Source of the DNA: Saccharomonospora piscinae
GTDB lineage: Bacteria > Actinomycetota > Actinomycetes > Mycobacteriales > Pseudonocardiaceae
Direction: 5' to 3'
Assembly: GCF_005862235.1 (NCBI RefSeq)
Contig: NZ_VCEK01000001.1
Coordinates: forward strand, 1,054,001 to 1,118,000
Length of the DNA: 64,000 nucleotides
In this document: positions 16,060 to 23,564 of the stretch, piece after piece
Numbering within the stretch: position 1 is the first letter of the stretch
Layout: the number at the start of each line of letters is the position of its first letter
The notes under the pieces: model-generated
Seen by the model: only the letters and a program-made list of their open reading frames with translations
Told to the model about the DNA's origin: nothing
Database searches by the model: none
Program-made: the position numbers and the translations under genes

Positions 16060-17189
16060 GAGGGTTTCTCCAGATGCAGCAACAGCCCGCGGGCGTCGGA
16101 TTCGGCGCCGGTCAGTGTGTACCGGCGCAGCGACTCCGGCAACGCGACGAGCCTGCGGAACCCGTCCACGGTCACCGCGAGGTCGTCGTCCACCCTGGCA
16201 AGCTGCACGCTGGAGTCCTTCGCCAGCGGCAGGACCAGGCGCAGCCCGACGCCGCCCGCGACTTCCGAGGTCTCCACCAAAGGAGCGGGACCGGGCTCGC
16301 CCACGAGTGGGCTGGTCTGCCCGTACAGCTCGTCGGCGATCTCCAGCAGCGCCGGGAGCCCGACGGGCTCCTCGGCGCGGTGCTCCACGGTGCGCATCGC
16401 CGTCGGCCCGAGTCCGCTCTCCCGCAGGTCCGCGATCACCTGTTCCTGCTGGGCACGCCGGGTGCGCAGCCACGACGCGGCGGCCCCTCGCCACAACCCG
16501 GCCGACGGCACCATGCGGTTGACCACCACCCCGTCGACGCTGATCCCTCGCAGCGCCAGCGACGTGAGCGTGCGCCGGGTCTCGGCCGCCACCACACGTT
16601 CCGGGGTGAGCACCAGCCGCACGGTCGTCGTGTCGGCGTCGGTCAGCATCGTGCGTAACGACTCGACCTGGGCGGCGAAGCGGTCCACCGACCGTGCCAC
16701 GGCGGTGTGCGCCCGCCACGCCGACAGCCGGGCCAGGTATCCCGCGACGGCCTCGGGCAGGGCGAGCAACCGCAGCGTCTCGGCTGTCGGGCCACAGTCG
16801 ACGACGACGTTCTCCCACGGGCCCTCGTCGGCGAGCCTGCGGACCTCCTGCAGGGACAGCAGCTCGTCCACCCCGGGAAGCACGGTGAGTTCCTCCGCGT
16901 CGAGCGCGTCGAGGCCGAGCCCCGCCAGCGCCGTGCGCAGCTGGCCGCGCAGCGCGTCCCAGGAACTGTCGACGAGGGCACGCGCGTCGATCTGCGCGCC
17001 GAACAAGTCGCTGTCCATTTCGGAGGGATCGGCGGTCAGCGACCTGCCCATCGCGTCGCCGAGCGAGTGGGCGGGATCGGTGGAGACCACCAGCGTCTTG
17101 CGCCCCCGGCGCGCCAGGCACGCGGCGGTGGCGGCGGCCAGGGTCGTCTTGCCGACGCCGCCCTTCCCGGTGAACAGCAGTACGCGCAC
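16056..17189 (-). CDS. ArsA/GET3-like P-loop ATPase
   Basis: A 377-aa SIMIBI-class ATPase with a deviant Walker A (FTGKGGVGKTTLAAATA) at residues about 6-22, switch I/DPAHS (VVSTDPAHSLGD), VVVDCGPTAETLRLL as the Walker B/switch II block, and a C-terminal beta domain. It corresponds to the mycobacterial Rv2184c type. ArsA proteins energise arsenite efflux, but no arsenite-binding Cys triad or arsB is seen, so a membrane or lipid-related role with its SRPBCC neighbour is more likely (inference). GTG at 17189 follows the upstream stop by 1 nt. Confidence 0.85.
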   Translation of the reverse strand: MRVLLFTGKGGVGKTTLAAATAACLARRGRKTLVVSTDPAHSLGDAMGRSLTADPSEMDSDLFGAQIDARALVDSSWDALRGQLRTALAGLGLDALDAEELTVLPGVDELLSLQEVRRLADEGPWENVVVDCGPTAETLRLLALPEAVAGYLARLSAWRAHTAVARSVDRFAAQVESLRTMLTDADTTTVRLVLTPERVVAAETRRTLTSLALRGISVDGVVVNRMVPSAGLWRGAAASWLRTRRAQQEQVIADLRESGLGPTAMRTVEHRAEEPVGLPALLEIADELYGQTSPLVGEPGPAPLVETSEVAGGVGLRLVLPLAKDSSVQLARVDDDLAVTVDGFRRLVALPESLRRYTLTGAESDARGLLLHLEKPS

Positions 17190-17190
17190 G

Positions 17191-17634
17191 CTACGACCGG
17201 TCCTCGACGCGGCGCTTCAGCTCCCGCAGCGCCGTATCCATGATCATTCGTTCGGCCTTGCGGCGCAGCAGCCCGATCATGGGCAACGCCAGCTCCACCG
17301 AGAGGGTGTAGGTCACGGTCGTGTGGTGCGGGCCGCTCGGCTCCAGCAGGTACCGGCCCCGCTGTGACTTCTGCATCTGGCCCTTCACGAGGTTCCAGCT
17401 CACCGACAGGCCGTCGTCGGCCCAGTCGTAGGCGAGGGTGTAGACGTCCTTCACCGGCCCCGAGTCGAGGGTGAACCGCACCTCGGCGGCCCTTCCGGCG
17501 TCATCGGTGGCGAGCACCTCGGTCTCGCGCACCCCCTTCGCCCACTCCGGGTAGGCAGGCAAATCGGCGATGACCGCCATGATGTCGCCCGGGGCGGCCT
17601 CGATCTCGATGGACTGCGTGGACTGCTCCGCCAT
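17191..17634 (-). CDS. SRPBCC/START-like lipid-binding protein (Rv2185c-type)
   Basis: A 147-aa cyclase/dehydrase-like fold protein: IEIEAAPGDIMAVIADLPAYPEWAKGV, TLAYDWADDGLSVSWNLV, TTVTYTLSVELALPMIGLLRRKAE. Such proteins bind hydrophobic ligands in a helix-grip cavity. First gene of the operon with the ArsA-like ATPase, Cys protein and ROK kinase. The ATG at 17634 has TACGCT (17643-17648) 8 nt upstream and no Shine-Dalgarno, predicted leaderless. Confidence 0.85.
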   Translation of the reverse strand: MAEQSTQSIEIEAAPGDIMAVIADLPAYPEWAKGVRETEVLATDDAGRAAEVRFTLDSGPVKDVYTLAYDWADDGLSVSWNLVKGQMQKSQRGRYLLEPSGPHHTTVTYTLSVELALPMIGLLRRKAERMIMDTALRELKRRVEDRS

Positions 17635-17661
17635 GAGGCTAGAGCGTAGCTGCCCGTCGCG

Positions 17662-18450
17662 TCACCAGCGCAGCACGTAGGGCGTGGCGCCCCGCTGGAA
17701 GTGACCCACGTTGCGGCACTCGGTGCGCCCGAGCCGGGTCCTCGCCGACAGCGGCTGGTGTACGTGACCGAACAGCGACCACCTCGGCTGCTCCGTGGTG
17801 ATCGCGTCGAGCAGGGACCGCGCTCCCACCTCGAGGCGCCGGGAGACCACGTCGTAGGTCAGGTCGGGAACCGACGGCGGGATGTGGCTGCACAGGACGT
17901 CGACGTCACGCAGGCCCGCCACGCGCGCATCGAACTCCTCCCTCGGCAGGAGGTGGGGCCGCCACGCGGCACCGGGGCGCGGGGTGACGCCGTCCGGCAG
18001 CAGCGCCCCTCCGACGAAGCCGAAGCGCAGGCCGCCGATCTCGGCCACCTCGCCGTCCACCAGGCGCACGCCCTCCGGCGCGAACTCGGGCCACAGCGCG
18101 GGCGCGTCGACGTTGCCGGGGATGGCGTAGGTCGGCGCGGTCATCGCGGGGAACAGCCGCGCGTACTGCTCCCGGACGGCCTCGTCGACGGCGGCCTCGG
18201 GATCGGCGAGCCCGCCCCACAGGGACCGCACGAAGACACCGATCTCTTCCCGGGTGCCCTCGCGCCGCAACGCGGCGAAGGTCCGCACGTTCTCCTCGCC
18301 GAAGAGCGCGCCGAAGATGCCGCTCGCGTGGTCGTGGTAGTCGATGAAGTCGAGCAGATCGCCGAGCACGATCAGCGCGTCGGCACCGTCGCCCGCGCGC
18401 GCCAGCGCCTCGGCGTTGCCGTGCACGTCGGAGACGACATGTACCCGCAC
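17662..18450 (-). CDS. Metallophosphoesterase
   Basis: A 262-aa calcineurin-like phosphoesterase with the metal-ligand motifs in order: VSDVHGN (DxH), LGDLLDF (GD), IPGNVDAP (GN), CSHIP (H), FGHVHQP (GHxH). Probably hydrolyses a phosphoester or cyclic nucleotide; substrate unknown. The GTG at 18450 is chosen because VRVHVVSDVHG begins there and TAGGGT (18458-18463) is 7 nt upstream (leaderless); the 173 upstream codons of the long frame cover the neighbouring SRPBCC gene and are an artefact. Confidence 0.88.
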   Translation of the reverse strand: MRVHVVSDVHGNAEALARAGDGADALIVLGDLLDFIDYHDHASGIFGALFGEENVRTFAALRREGTREEIGVFVRSLWGGLADPEAAVDEAVREQYARLFPAMTAPTYAIPGNVDAPALWPEFAPEGVRLVDGEVAEIGGLRFGFVGGALLPDGVTPRPGAAWRPHLLPREEFDARVAGLRDVDVLCSHIPPSVPDLTYDVVSRRLEVGARSLLDAITTEQPRWSLFGHVHQPLSARTRLGRTECRNVGHFQRGATPYVLRW

Positions 18451-18460
18451 AGGCGTCACC

Positions 18461-18868
18461 CTAGCCGGGCACGGTCCCGGCCGGCCCCACCCCCGGTTCC
18501 CTGCCGTCCTCCAGGATGTCCTTGAGTTCCAGGGCGATCGCCTTGGCCGCGCGCGCCCGGCGATCGGCCTCCCGCCGGAGCAGGCGAGGGGTGAGCGCGC
18601 CTGCCGGATCGGCGCGCAGGAAGTAGTGGAGCACCGTGCCGTCGAGCACCGCTTCCAGCCAGATCTCCATCGTCCCGACCAGGGCGCCCCGCACCGTCCA
18701 GCGGAGCCCCTCCGCACCCCGGTCGGTGTAGACTTCGAGCACGAGATCGGGCCAGTACCGGCTCCACGAACGGGGGTCCGCGAAGGCCGCCGCGACCGTG
18801 CCCGGCGGCACCGCGAGAAACGTCTCGTCGACGACGTCGAGTGCGGGTGCGTTGTCGGTGGCTGACAC
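18461..18868 (-). CDS. SRPBCC-family (polyketide cyclase/START-like) protein
   Basis: A 135-aa helix-grip protein: VVDETFLAVPPGTVAAAFADPRSWSRYWPDL, RWTVRGALVGTMEIWLE, VLHYFLRADP. Probably a hydrophobic-ligand carrier or coenzyme Q-binding type protein; function unknown. Start at GTG 18868 is supported by GATTCT (18876-18881) 7 nt upstream; an ATG at 18901 would add 11 residues without a ribosome site. It is divergent from fadD15. Confidence 0.78.
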   Translation of the reverse strand: MSATDNAPALDVVDETFLAVPPGTVAAAFADPRSWSRYWPDLVLEVYTDRGAEGLRWTVRGALVGTMEIWLEAVLDGTVLHYFLRADPAGALTPRLLRREADRRARAAKAIALELKDILEDGREPGVGPAGTVPG

Positions 18869-18979
18869 GGCTGTGAGAATCGCACGAAGCGGCGACACCA
18901 TCGCCCCCGGGCATAGCCAAACAGCGCGGCAGGAGTTAGTTTAACCGGCGAGTAACATCTGCCGAACACGGAGGTTCAC

Positions 18980-20785
18980 GTGCGCGAATACAGCGCTCCC
19001 GCGATCGCCGCGGTCGCCGACGACGAGAACATGTCGGACGTCGTGTGGGTCAACGCCGAGCGATTCGGCGACACGGTGAGCTTCCGGCGGCAGCTCGACG
19101 GTTCGTGGCGTGACGTCACCGCGAAGGAGTTCGCCGCGCAGGTGCTGGCCACCGCGAAGGGGCTCGTCAAGGCCGGGGTCGGGCAGGGTGACCGCGTGGC
19201 GCTCATGTCGAAGACCCGCTACGAGTGGACGCTGTTCGACTTCGCGATCTGGGCCGCGGGCGCGGTGTCGGTGCCCATCTACGAGACCTCCTCGGCGGAG
19301 CAGGCCCACTGGATCCTCACCGACTCGGGCGCCAAGGCCCTCGTCGTGGAGACCGCCGAGCACGCGGCGACCGTGGAGTCGGTGCGGGGCCGCATGCCCG
19401 AGCTCGCCCACGTGTGGCAGATCGAGGGCGGTGCGGGCAACGACGCCGCGGTGGACGCGCTCGCGGCGCTGGGTGCCGACGTGGCCGACGACGACGTCCA
19501 CGCTCGCCGCAGGGCCGTCACGGCCGACGACACCGCCACCATCGTCTACACCTCCGGAACCACGGGCCGCCCCAAGGGCGTCGTGCTCACCCACCGCAAC
19601 CTGCTGGCCGAGGTGCGCGCCGACATCAAGGCGTTCCCCCGGATCATGTCGTCGGGCAACTCGCTGCTGCTGTTCCTGCCGCTGGCCCACATCCTCGCCC
19701 GTGCCATCGCGGTGACGGCGTTCACCGCGCGGGTCACCCTCGGCCACACCGCCGACATCAAGGACCTCGTCGCCGACCTCGGTACGTTCCGTCCCACGTC
19801 CGTGGTCGCGGTGCCCCGGGTGTTCGAGAAGGTCTACAACGGCGCCAAGCTCAAGGCACACGCCGGCGGCAAGGGCAAGATCTTCGACGCGGCGGAGGCC
19901 ACGGCCGTCGAGTACAGCCGCGCCCAGGACACGGGCGGGCCCGGTCTGGGGCTGCGGCTCAAGCACGCCGTCTTCGACAAGCTGGTGTACGCGAAGCTGC
20001 GTGCGGCGCTCGGTGGCCGCTGCCTCGGCGCGGTCTCCGGCGGGGCCCCGCTCGGCGACCGGCTCGCGCACTTCTTCCGCGGCGTTGGCGTTCCGGTGTA
20101 CGAGGGCTACGGCCTCACCGAGACCTCCGCGGCGGCCCACGTCAACACCGAGGACGCCCTGAAGGTCGGCACGGTCGGCAGGCCCGTCGCCGGGACCTCG
20201 GTCCGCATCGCGGACGACGGCGAGGTGCTGCTCAAGGGCGACGTGGTCTTCGGCGCGTACTGGAACAACGAGCAGGCGACCGGCGAGTCGCTCGAGGAGG
20301 GCTGGTTCCACACCGGCGACCTCGGGCAGCTCGACGACGACGGCTTCCTGAAGATCACCGGGCGGAAGAAGGAGATCATCGTGACGGCGGGCGGCAAGAA
20401 CGTCGCGCCGTCGGGCCTGGAGGACACGCTCAAGGCGAACCCGCTGATCAGCCAGGCGATGGTGGTGGGTGACCAGCGCCCGTTCATCGGCGCGCTGGTG
20501 ACGATCGACGAGGAGTTCTTCCCGACCTGGAAGTCGCAGCACGGCAAGCCCGAGGGCGCCACGGTGTCCGACCTCGCCGACGACGCCGACCTCCGCGCGT
20601 CCGTGCAGGCCGCCGTGGACCAGGCCAACGAGCTGGTCTCCCAGGCCGAGGCGATCAAGAAGTTCGTGATCCTGCCGCAGGACTTCACCGAGGCGGGTGG
20701 CGAGATCACGCCCAGCCTGAAGCTCAAGCGCAACGTGGTGAGCAAGAACTACGCGAACGCCATCGACCAGCTCTACGCGAAGTAG
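18980..20785 (+). CDS. fadD15: Long-chain fatty-acid-CoA ligase (FadD15-type)
   Basis: A 601-aa AMP-forming acyl-CoA synthetase activating fatty acids with ATP and CoA. The AMP-binding P-loop YTSGTTGRPKGVVLTHRNL starts near residue 190; further motifs are YEGYGLTETSAAAH, GWFHTGDLGQLDDDGFLKITGRKKEIIVTAGGKNV and the catalytic Lys near the C-terminus (ITPSLKLKRN). The GTG at 18980 follows GGAGG; a -10-like TAACAT is at 18953-18958. Its position next to the Rv2179c-2186c-like block matches mycobacterial Rv2187. Confidence 0.93.
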   Translation: MREYSAPAIAAVADDENMSDVVWVNAERFGDTVSFRRQLDGSWRDVTAKEFAAQVLATAKGLVKAGVGQGDRVALMSKTRYEWTLFDFAIWAAGAVSVPIYETSSAEQAHWILTDSGAKALVVETAEHAATVESVRGRMPELAHVWQIEGGAGNDAAVDALAALGADVADDDVHARRRAVTADDTATIVYTSGTTGRPKGVVLTHRNLLAEVRADIKAFPRIMSSGNSLLLFLPLAHILARAIAVTAFTARVTLGHTADIKDLVADLGTFRPTSVVAVPRVFEKVYNGAKLKAHAGGKGKIFDAAEATAVEYSRAQDTGGPGLGLRLKHAVFDKLVYAKLRAALGGRCLGAVSGGAPLGDRLAHFFRGVGVPVYEGYGLTETSAAAHVNTEDALKVGTVGRPVAGTSVRIADDGEVLLKGDVVFGAYWNNEQATGESLEEGWFHTGDLGQLDDDGFLKITGRKKEIIVTAGGKNVAPSGLEDTLKANPLISQAMVVGDQRPFIGALVTIDEEFFPTWKSQHGKPEGATVSDLADDADLRASVQAAVDQANELVSQAEAIKKFVILPQDFTEAGGEITPSLKLKRNVVSKNYANAIDQLYAK

Positions 20786-20804
20786 GCGCCGCCGCTAATC
20801 CGTA

Positions 20805-20855
20805 CCGCGAAGGCCACCTTAGCTGCGTCCGACGCAGTGAAGGTGGCCTTCGCGG
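20805..20855. terminator. Long compound inverted repeat (copy 2 of a dispersed element)
   Basis: Arms CCGCGAAGGCCACCTT (20805-20820) and exact complement (20840-20855), with an inner CTGCGTC/GACGCAG stem, making an almost continuous 25-bp stem. It lies between the convergent fadD15 and tetR stops. The right half is identical to that of the copy at 10787-10841. Confidence 0.7.
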
Positions 20856-20856
20856 C

Positions 20857-21597
20857 TCATCCCCCGCCCGCCGATGGCAACGTCGCCTCGATGCCGGCGA
20901 GGATGCGGTCGAGCGCGCGGGCGAAGCGGGCGTCCTCGTCGATGTGCGGAGTGCGCGCCTCGCTGACGAACCGGGTGAAGTACGGATAGTCGCCGCTGTC
21001 GATCACCGTGCGCACGTGCCCGCCCAGCTCGCGTTCGAGTTCGTCCTCGCTGTGGGCCCGTAGGTAGGTCAGGGTGTCGAGTTCCTGGCGCGTGTAGCCG
21101 CCGACCCAGGTCAGCACCAGCAACACCGTCTCGACCATGTCGTCGATGTCGAGACCGAGACCGTCCACGATCGACACGGTCGACTCGAAGTGCCGGAGCA
21201 TGTTGGGGCCCAGCGTCGGACCGGAGTTCCAGACCCGCAGCAGCCACGGGTGGGCCCGCAGCGCCCTGCGGTGCGCCCAGGCGAAGTTCCGCAGGTCCTC
21301 GCGCCATCGTCCGGTGAGTTCCGGCCAGTCGTGGCGGGCGTACATCCGGTCGCTGACGAGTTCGACGAGTACCTCCTTGTTCTCCACGTAGCGGTAGAGG
21401 CTCATCGCGCCGGTGCCGAGTTCGGTGGCGACCCGGCGCATGGTGACGGCGTCGAGTCCGTCGGCCTCCGCGACGGCGATCGCGGCGTCGGCGATCTGCT
21501 CCCGGCTGTACGCGGGCGCGGGCCCCCGTCCGGAGCGGGGACGCGGACTCCACACGCGAAGCCGGGCGAGCAGAGGCGACTCATCCTTCGGCGCCAT
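20857..21597 (-). CDS. TetR-family repressor of the adjacent ABC exporter
   Basis: A 246-aa regulator. The HTH lies at residues about 30-75: REQIADAAIAVAEADGLDAVTMRRVATELG, then GAMSLYRYVENKEVLVELV; the C-terminal ligand-binding region resembles the TetR C-terminal type of drug-exporter repressors (AWAHRRALRAHPWLL). The ATG at 21597 follows GAGGAGACC. It is divergent from the ABC genes and two identical-type palindromes lie between them, so it probably represses both directions until a drug-like ligand binds. The N-terminal extension to 21699 runs through the operators and is rejected. Confidence 0.88.
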   Translation of the reverse strand: MAPKDESPLLARLRVWSPRPRSGRGPAPAYSREQIADAAIAVAEADGLDAVTMRRVATELGTGAMSLYRYVENKEVLVELVSDRMYARHDWPELTGRWREDLRNFAWAHRRALRAHPWLLRVWNSGPTLGPNMLRHFESTVSIVDGLGLDIDDMVETVLLVLTWVGGYTRQELDTLTYLRAHSEDELERELGGHVRTVIDSGDYPYFTRFVSEARTPHIDEDARFARALDRILAGIEATLPSAGGG

Positions 21598-21622
21598 GGT
21601 CTCCTCGGAATCACTTGGTTGC

Positions 21623-21633
21623 GTACGACGTAC
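21623..21633. promoter_or_regulatory. Operator-like palindrome GTACGACGTAC (site 1)
   Basis: An 11-bp palindrome, flanked by GC and TCG, between tetR and the exporter genes. Its centre is 33 bp (about three helical turns) from an equivalent palindrome at 21656-21666, as expected for paired TetR dimers. Confidence 0.5.
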
Positions 21634-21655
21634 TCGGTTGGCTATCGTGGACAGC

Positions 21656-21666
21656 GTACACCGTAC
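21656..21666. promoter_or_regulatory. Operator-like palindrome GTACACCGTAC (site 2)
   Basis: Shares the GTAC-N3-GTAC pattern with site 1 on the same face of the helix and lies 20 nt upstream of the ATPase ATG, so a bound repressor would block transcription or its start. Confidence 0.5.
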
Positions 21667-21685
21667 TTCGTTCAGGGGGACTCCC

Positions 21686-22678
21686 ATGTCATCACCCAAC
21701 GGTGACGCCGTCGTCGTCGCCGAGGGCGTTCACAAGAGATTCGGCGCCACCCACGCACTCGCCGGGCTGGACCTGACCGTGCGTCCCGGCATGGTCTACG
21801 GACTGCTCGGCCCCAACGGGGCGGGTAAGAGCACCGCCGTGCGCGTCCTGTCCACACTGACCCGCCCCGACGAGGGCAGGGTCACGGTCGCGGGACACGA
21901 CGTCGTACGCGAGGCCGCCCTCGTCCGGACAAAGATCGGTCTCGCGGGTCAGCACGCCGCACTCGACGAGGAACTCACCGGCCGCGAGAACCTGCGCATC
22001 TTCGGCAAGCTCTTCCGGCTCGGCTCGGCCCGCGCCAAGGCCCGTGCCGACGAACTACTGGAACGGTTCGACCTGGCTCACGCGGGAAACCGGCAGGTCC
22101 GCACCTACTCCGGCGGGATGCGGCGCAGGCTCGACCTCATCTCCAGCCTGATCGTGTCCCCCACCGTGCTGTTCCTCGACGAGCCGACCACGGGGCTCGA
22201 TCCCCGCAGCCGCACCGAGATCTGGGACACCGTGCGGGACCTCGTGGCCGAGGGCACGACCGTGCTGCTCACCACGCAGTACCTCGACGAGGCCGACCAG
22301 CTCGCCAAGCACATCGCCGTCATCGACCACGGCAGAGTCATCGCGTCCGGCACCCCACACGAACTCAAGGCGCGGATCGGGGGACGGCTCGACGTGGCGC
22401 TGGCCGAGTCCGACCAGCTGCCACAGGCGGCCACGGTGCTCACCGCGCTGGCGGGCAGCTCCGCCGAACCCGACCTCGACACCGAGCGCGGCATGCTGTC
22501 CCTGCCGGTGGGCAGCGAGGGCGTCACGTTGCCCGACGTCGTCCGCCAGCTCGACCAGGTCGGGATCAAGGCGGTCGACGTCGGTATCCGGCAGCCGACG
22601 CTCGACGAGGTCTTCCTCACGCTCACCGGCAGGCCCGCACCCCAGGACACGCCGCAGAACAAGGAGGCGAGCCGGTGA
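21686..22678 (+). CDS. ABC exporter ATPase (DrrA-like)
   Basis: A 330-aa ATP-binding subunit of the daunorubicin-resistance type. Walker A GPNGAGKST (about residues 48-56), Q-loop VRTKIGLAGQHAALDEELTG, signature YSGGMRRRLDLISSL, Walker B VLFLDEPTTGLDPRSR, H-loop-like LLTTQYLDEADQL. A C-terminal extension GIRQPTLDEVFLTLTG is typical of this subfamily. The ATG at 21686 is 5-6 nt after AGGGGGACTCCC. GTGA overlap couples it to the permease gene. Confidence 0.92.
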   Translation: MSSPNGDAVVVAEGVHKRFGATHALAGLDLTVRPGMVYGLLGPNGAGKSTAVRVLSTLTRPDEGRVTVAGHDVVREAALVRTKIGLAGQHAALDEELTGRENLRIFGKLFRLGSARAKARADELLERFDLAHAGNRQVRTYSGGMRRRLDLISSLIVSPTVLFLDEPTTGLDPRSRTEIWDTVRDLVAEGTTVLLTTQYLDEADQLAKHIAVIDHGRVIASGTPHELKARIGGRLDVALAESDQLPQAATVLTALAGSSAEPDLDTERGMLSLPVGSEGVTLPDVVRQLDQVGIKAVDVGIRQPTLDEVFLTLTGRPAPQDTPQNKEASR

Positions 22679-23517
22679 CGACACCGACCACCGCGAGCAC
22701 CGCACCGGCCACGGACACCGGCTCGCTGCGCGCCGGGATCTCCGACGGGCTGACCATCTTCCAGCGCAACCTGCTGAAGCTGAAGCACCAGCCGTCCCAG
22801 ATCGTCATGACCTTCACCTTTCCGCTGGTGTCGGTCATCCTGTTCGGCTACGTCTTCGGCAGCGCCATCCCCATCCCCGGCGGCGGTGACTACCGCGAGT
22901 ACCTGATGCCCGGGCTGTTCGTCATGAGCTCCGTGTTCGGAGTCATGGGCTCGCTCACGGTCATCGCGAAGGACAACGGTCTCGGCGTGATGGACCGCTA
23001 CCGCTCGATGCCGATGGCTCGCTCGGCGGTGCCGTTCGGCCAGACGGCGGCGGACCTGGTCATCGCGCTCGGCGGCCTGGTGATCATGGCACTGGTGGGA
23101 CTGCTGTTCGGCTGGCGTACCCACAACGGCCTCGGCGCGACCCTCGCGGGCTTCGGCATCGTGCTGCTGTTGCAGTACGCCGTCTCGTGGGTCGGCGTCT
23201 ACCTCGGCGCACTGGCGAAGAACGAGGAGACCGCCGCGCGCATCGGCCCGCTCATCATGCCGATCACGATGATCTCGAACATCTTCGTGCCCACCAACGG
23301 CATGCCCACCGTGCTCCAGGTCATCGCCGACTGGAATCCCATCAGTGCGGCCACCGCGGCCTGCAGGCAGTTGTTCGGCAACCCCGGTCCACCGGTGGGC
23401 CCCGACGCCGCGTGGCCGTTGCAGCATCCGGTCGTGGCCGTGGTCGGCTGGTGTGTCCTGCTGCTGGTGGTGTTCGTGCCGCTCTCGATCCGCCGGTTCC
23501 GCGACGCGGGACTGTGA
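22675..23517 (+). CDS. ABC-2 type exporter permease (DrrB-like)
   Basis: A 280-aa membrane subunit with about six hydrophobic segments and the ABC-2 block (FTFPLVSVILFGYVFGSAI, YREYLMPGLFVMSSVFGVMGS, LLLQYAVSWVGVYLGALAKNEETAARIGPLIMPITMISNIFVPTNGMP). Forms the drug/lipid exporter with the ATPase encoded just upstream (GTGA overlap). Substrate unknown; probably a hydrophobic compound or antibiotic, to which the TetR repressor would respond. Confidence 0.9.
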   Translation: MTTPTTASTAPATDTGSLRAGISDGLTIFQRNLLKLKHQPSQIVMTFTFPLVSVILFGYVFGSAIPIPGGGDYREYLMPGLFVMSSVFGVMGSLTVIAKDNGLGVMDRYRSMPMARSAVPFGQTAADLVIALGGLVIMALVGLLFGWRTHNGLGATLAGFGIVLLLQYAVSWVGVYLGALAKNEETAARIGPLIMPITMISNIFVPTNGMPTVLQVIADWNPISAATAACRQLFGNPGPPVGPDAAWPLQHPVVAVVGWCVLLLVVFVPLSIRRFRDAGL

Positions 23518-23523
23518 CGCGAA

Positions 23524-23559
23524 CGGTGGTGGTGCCCTCGTGGTCGGGCACCACCACCG
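23524..23559. terminator. Perfect 14-bp inverted repeat between convergent permease and ftsI
   Basis: CGGTGGTGGTGCCC (23524-23537) and its exact complement (23546-23559) with an 8-nt loop, 6 nt after one stop and 5 nt before the other. Confidence 0.65.
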
Positions 23560-23564
23560 GCGCG

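Noticed and set aside
18941-20542. Minus-strand frame of 533 codons opposite fadD15
   Set aside because: Shadow of the ligase; no domain or ribosome site, and it covers the strand of a clear AMP-binding enzyme.
20857-23517. TetR-ABC block as a horizontally acquired island
   Set aside because: No change in base composition, no tRNA or attachment repeat; the flanking palindrome also occurs elsewhere in the window.
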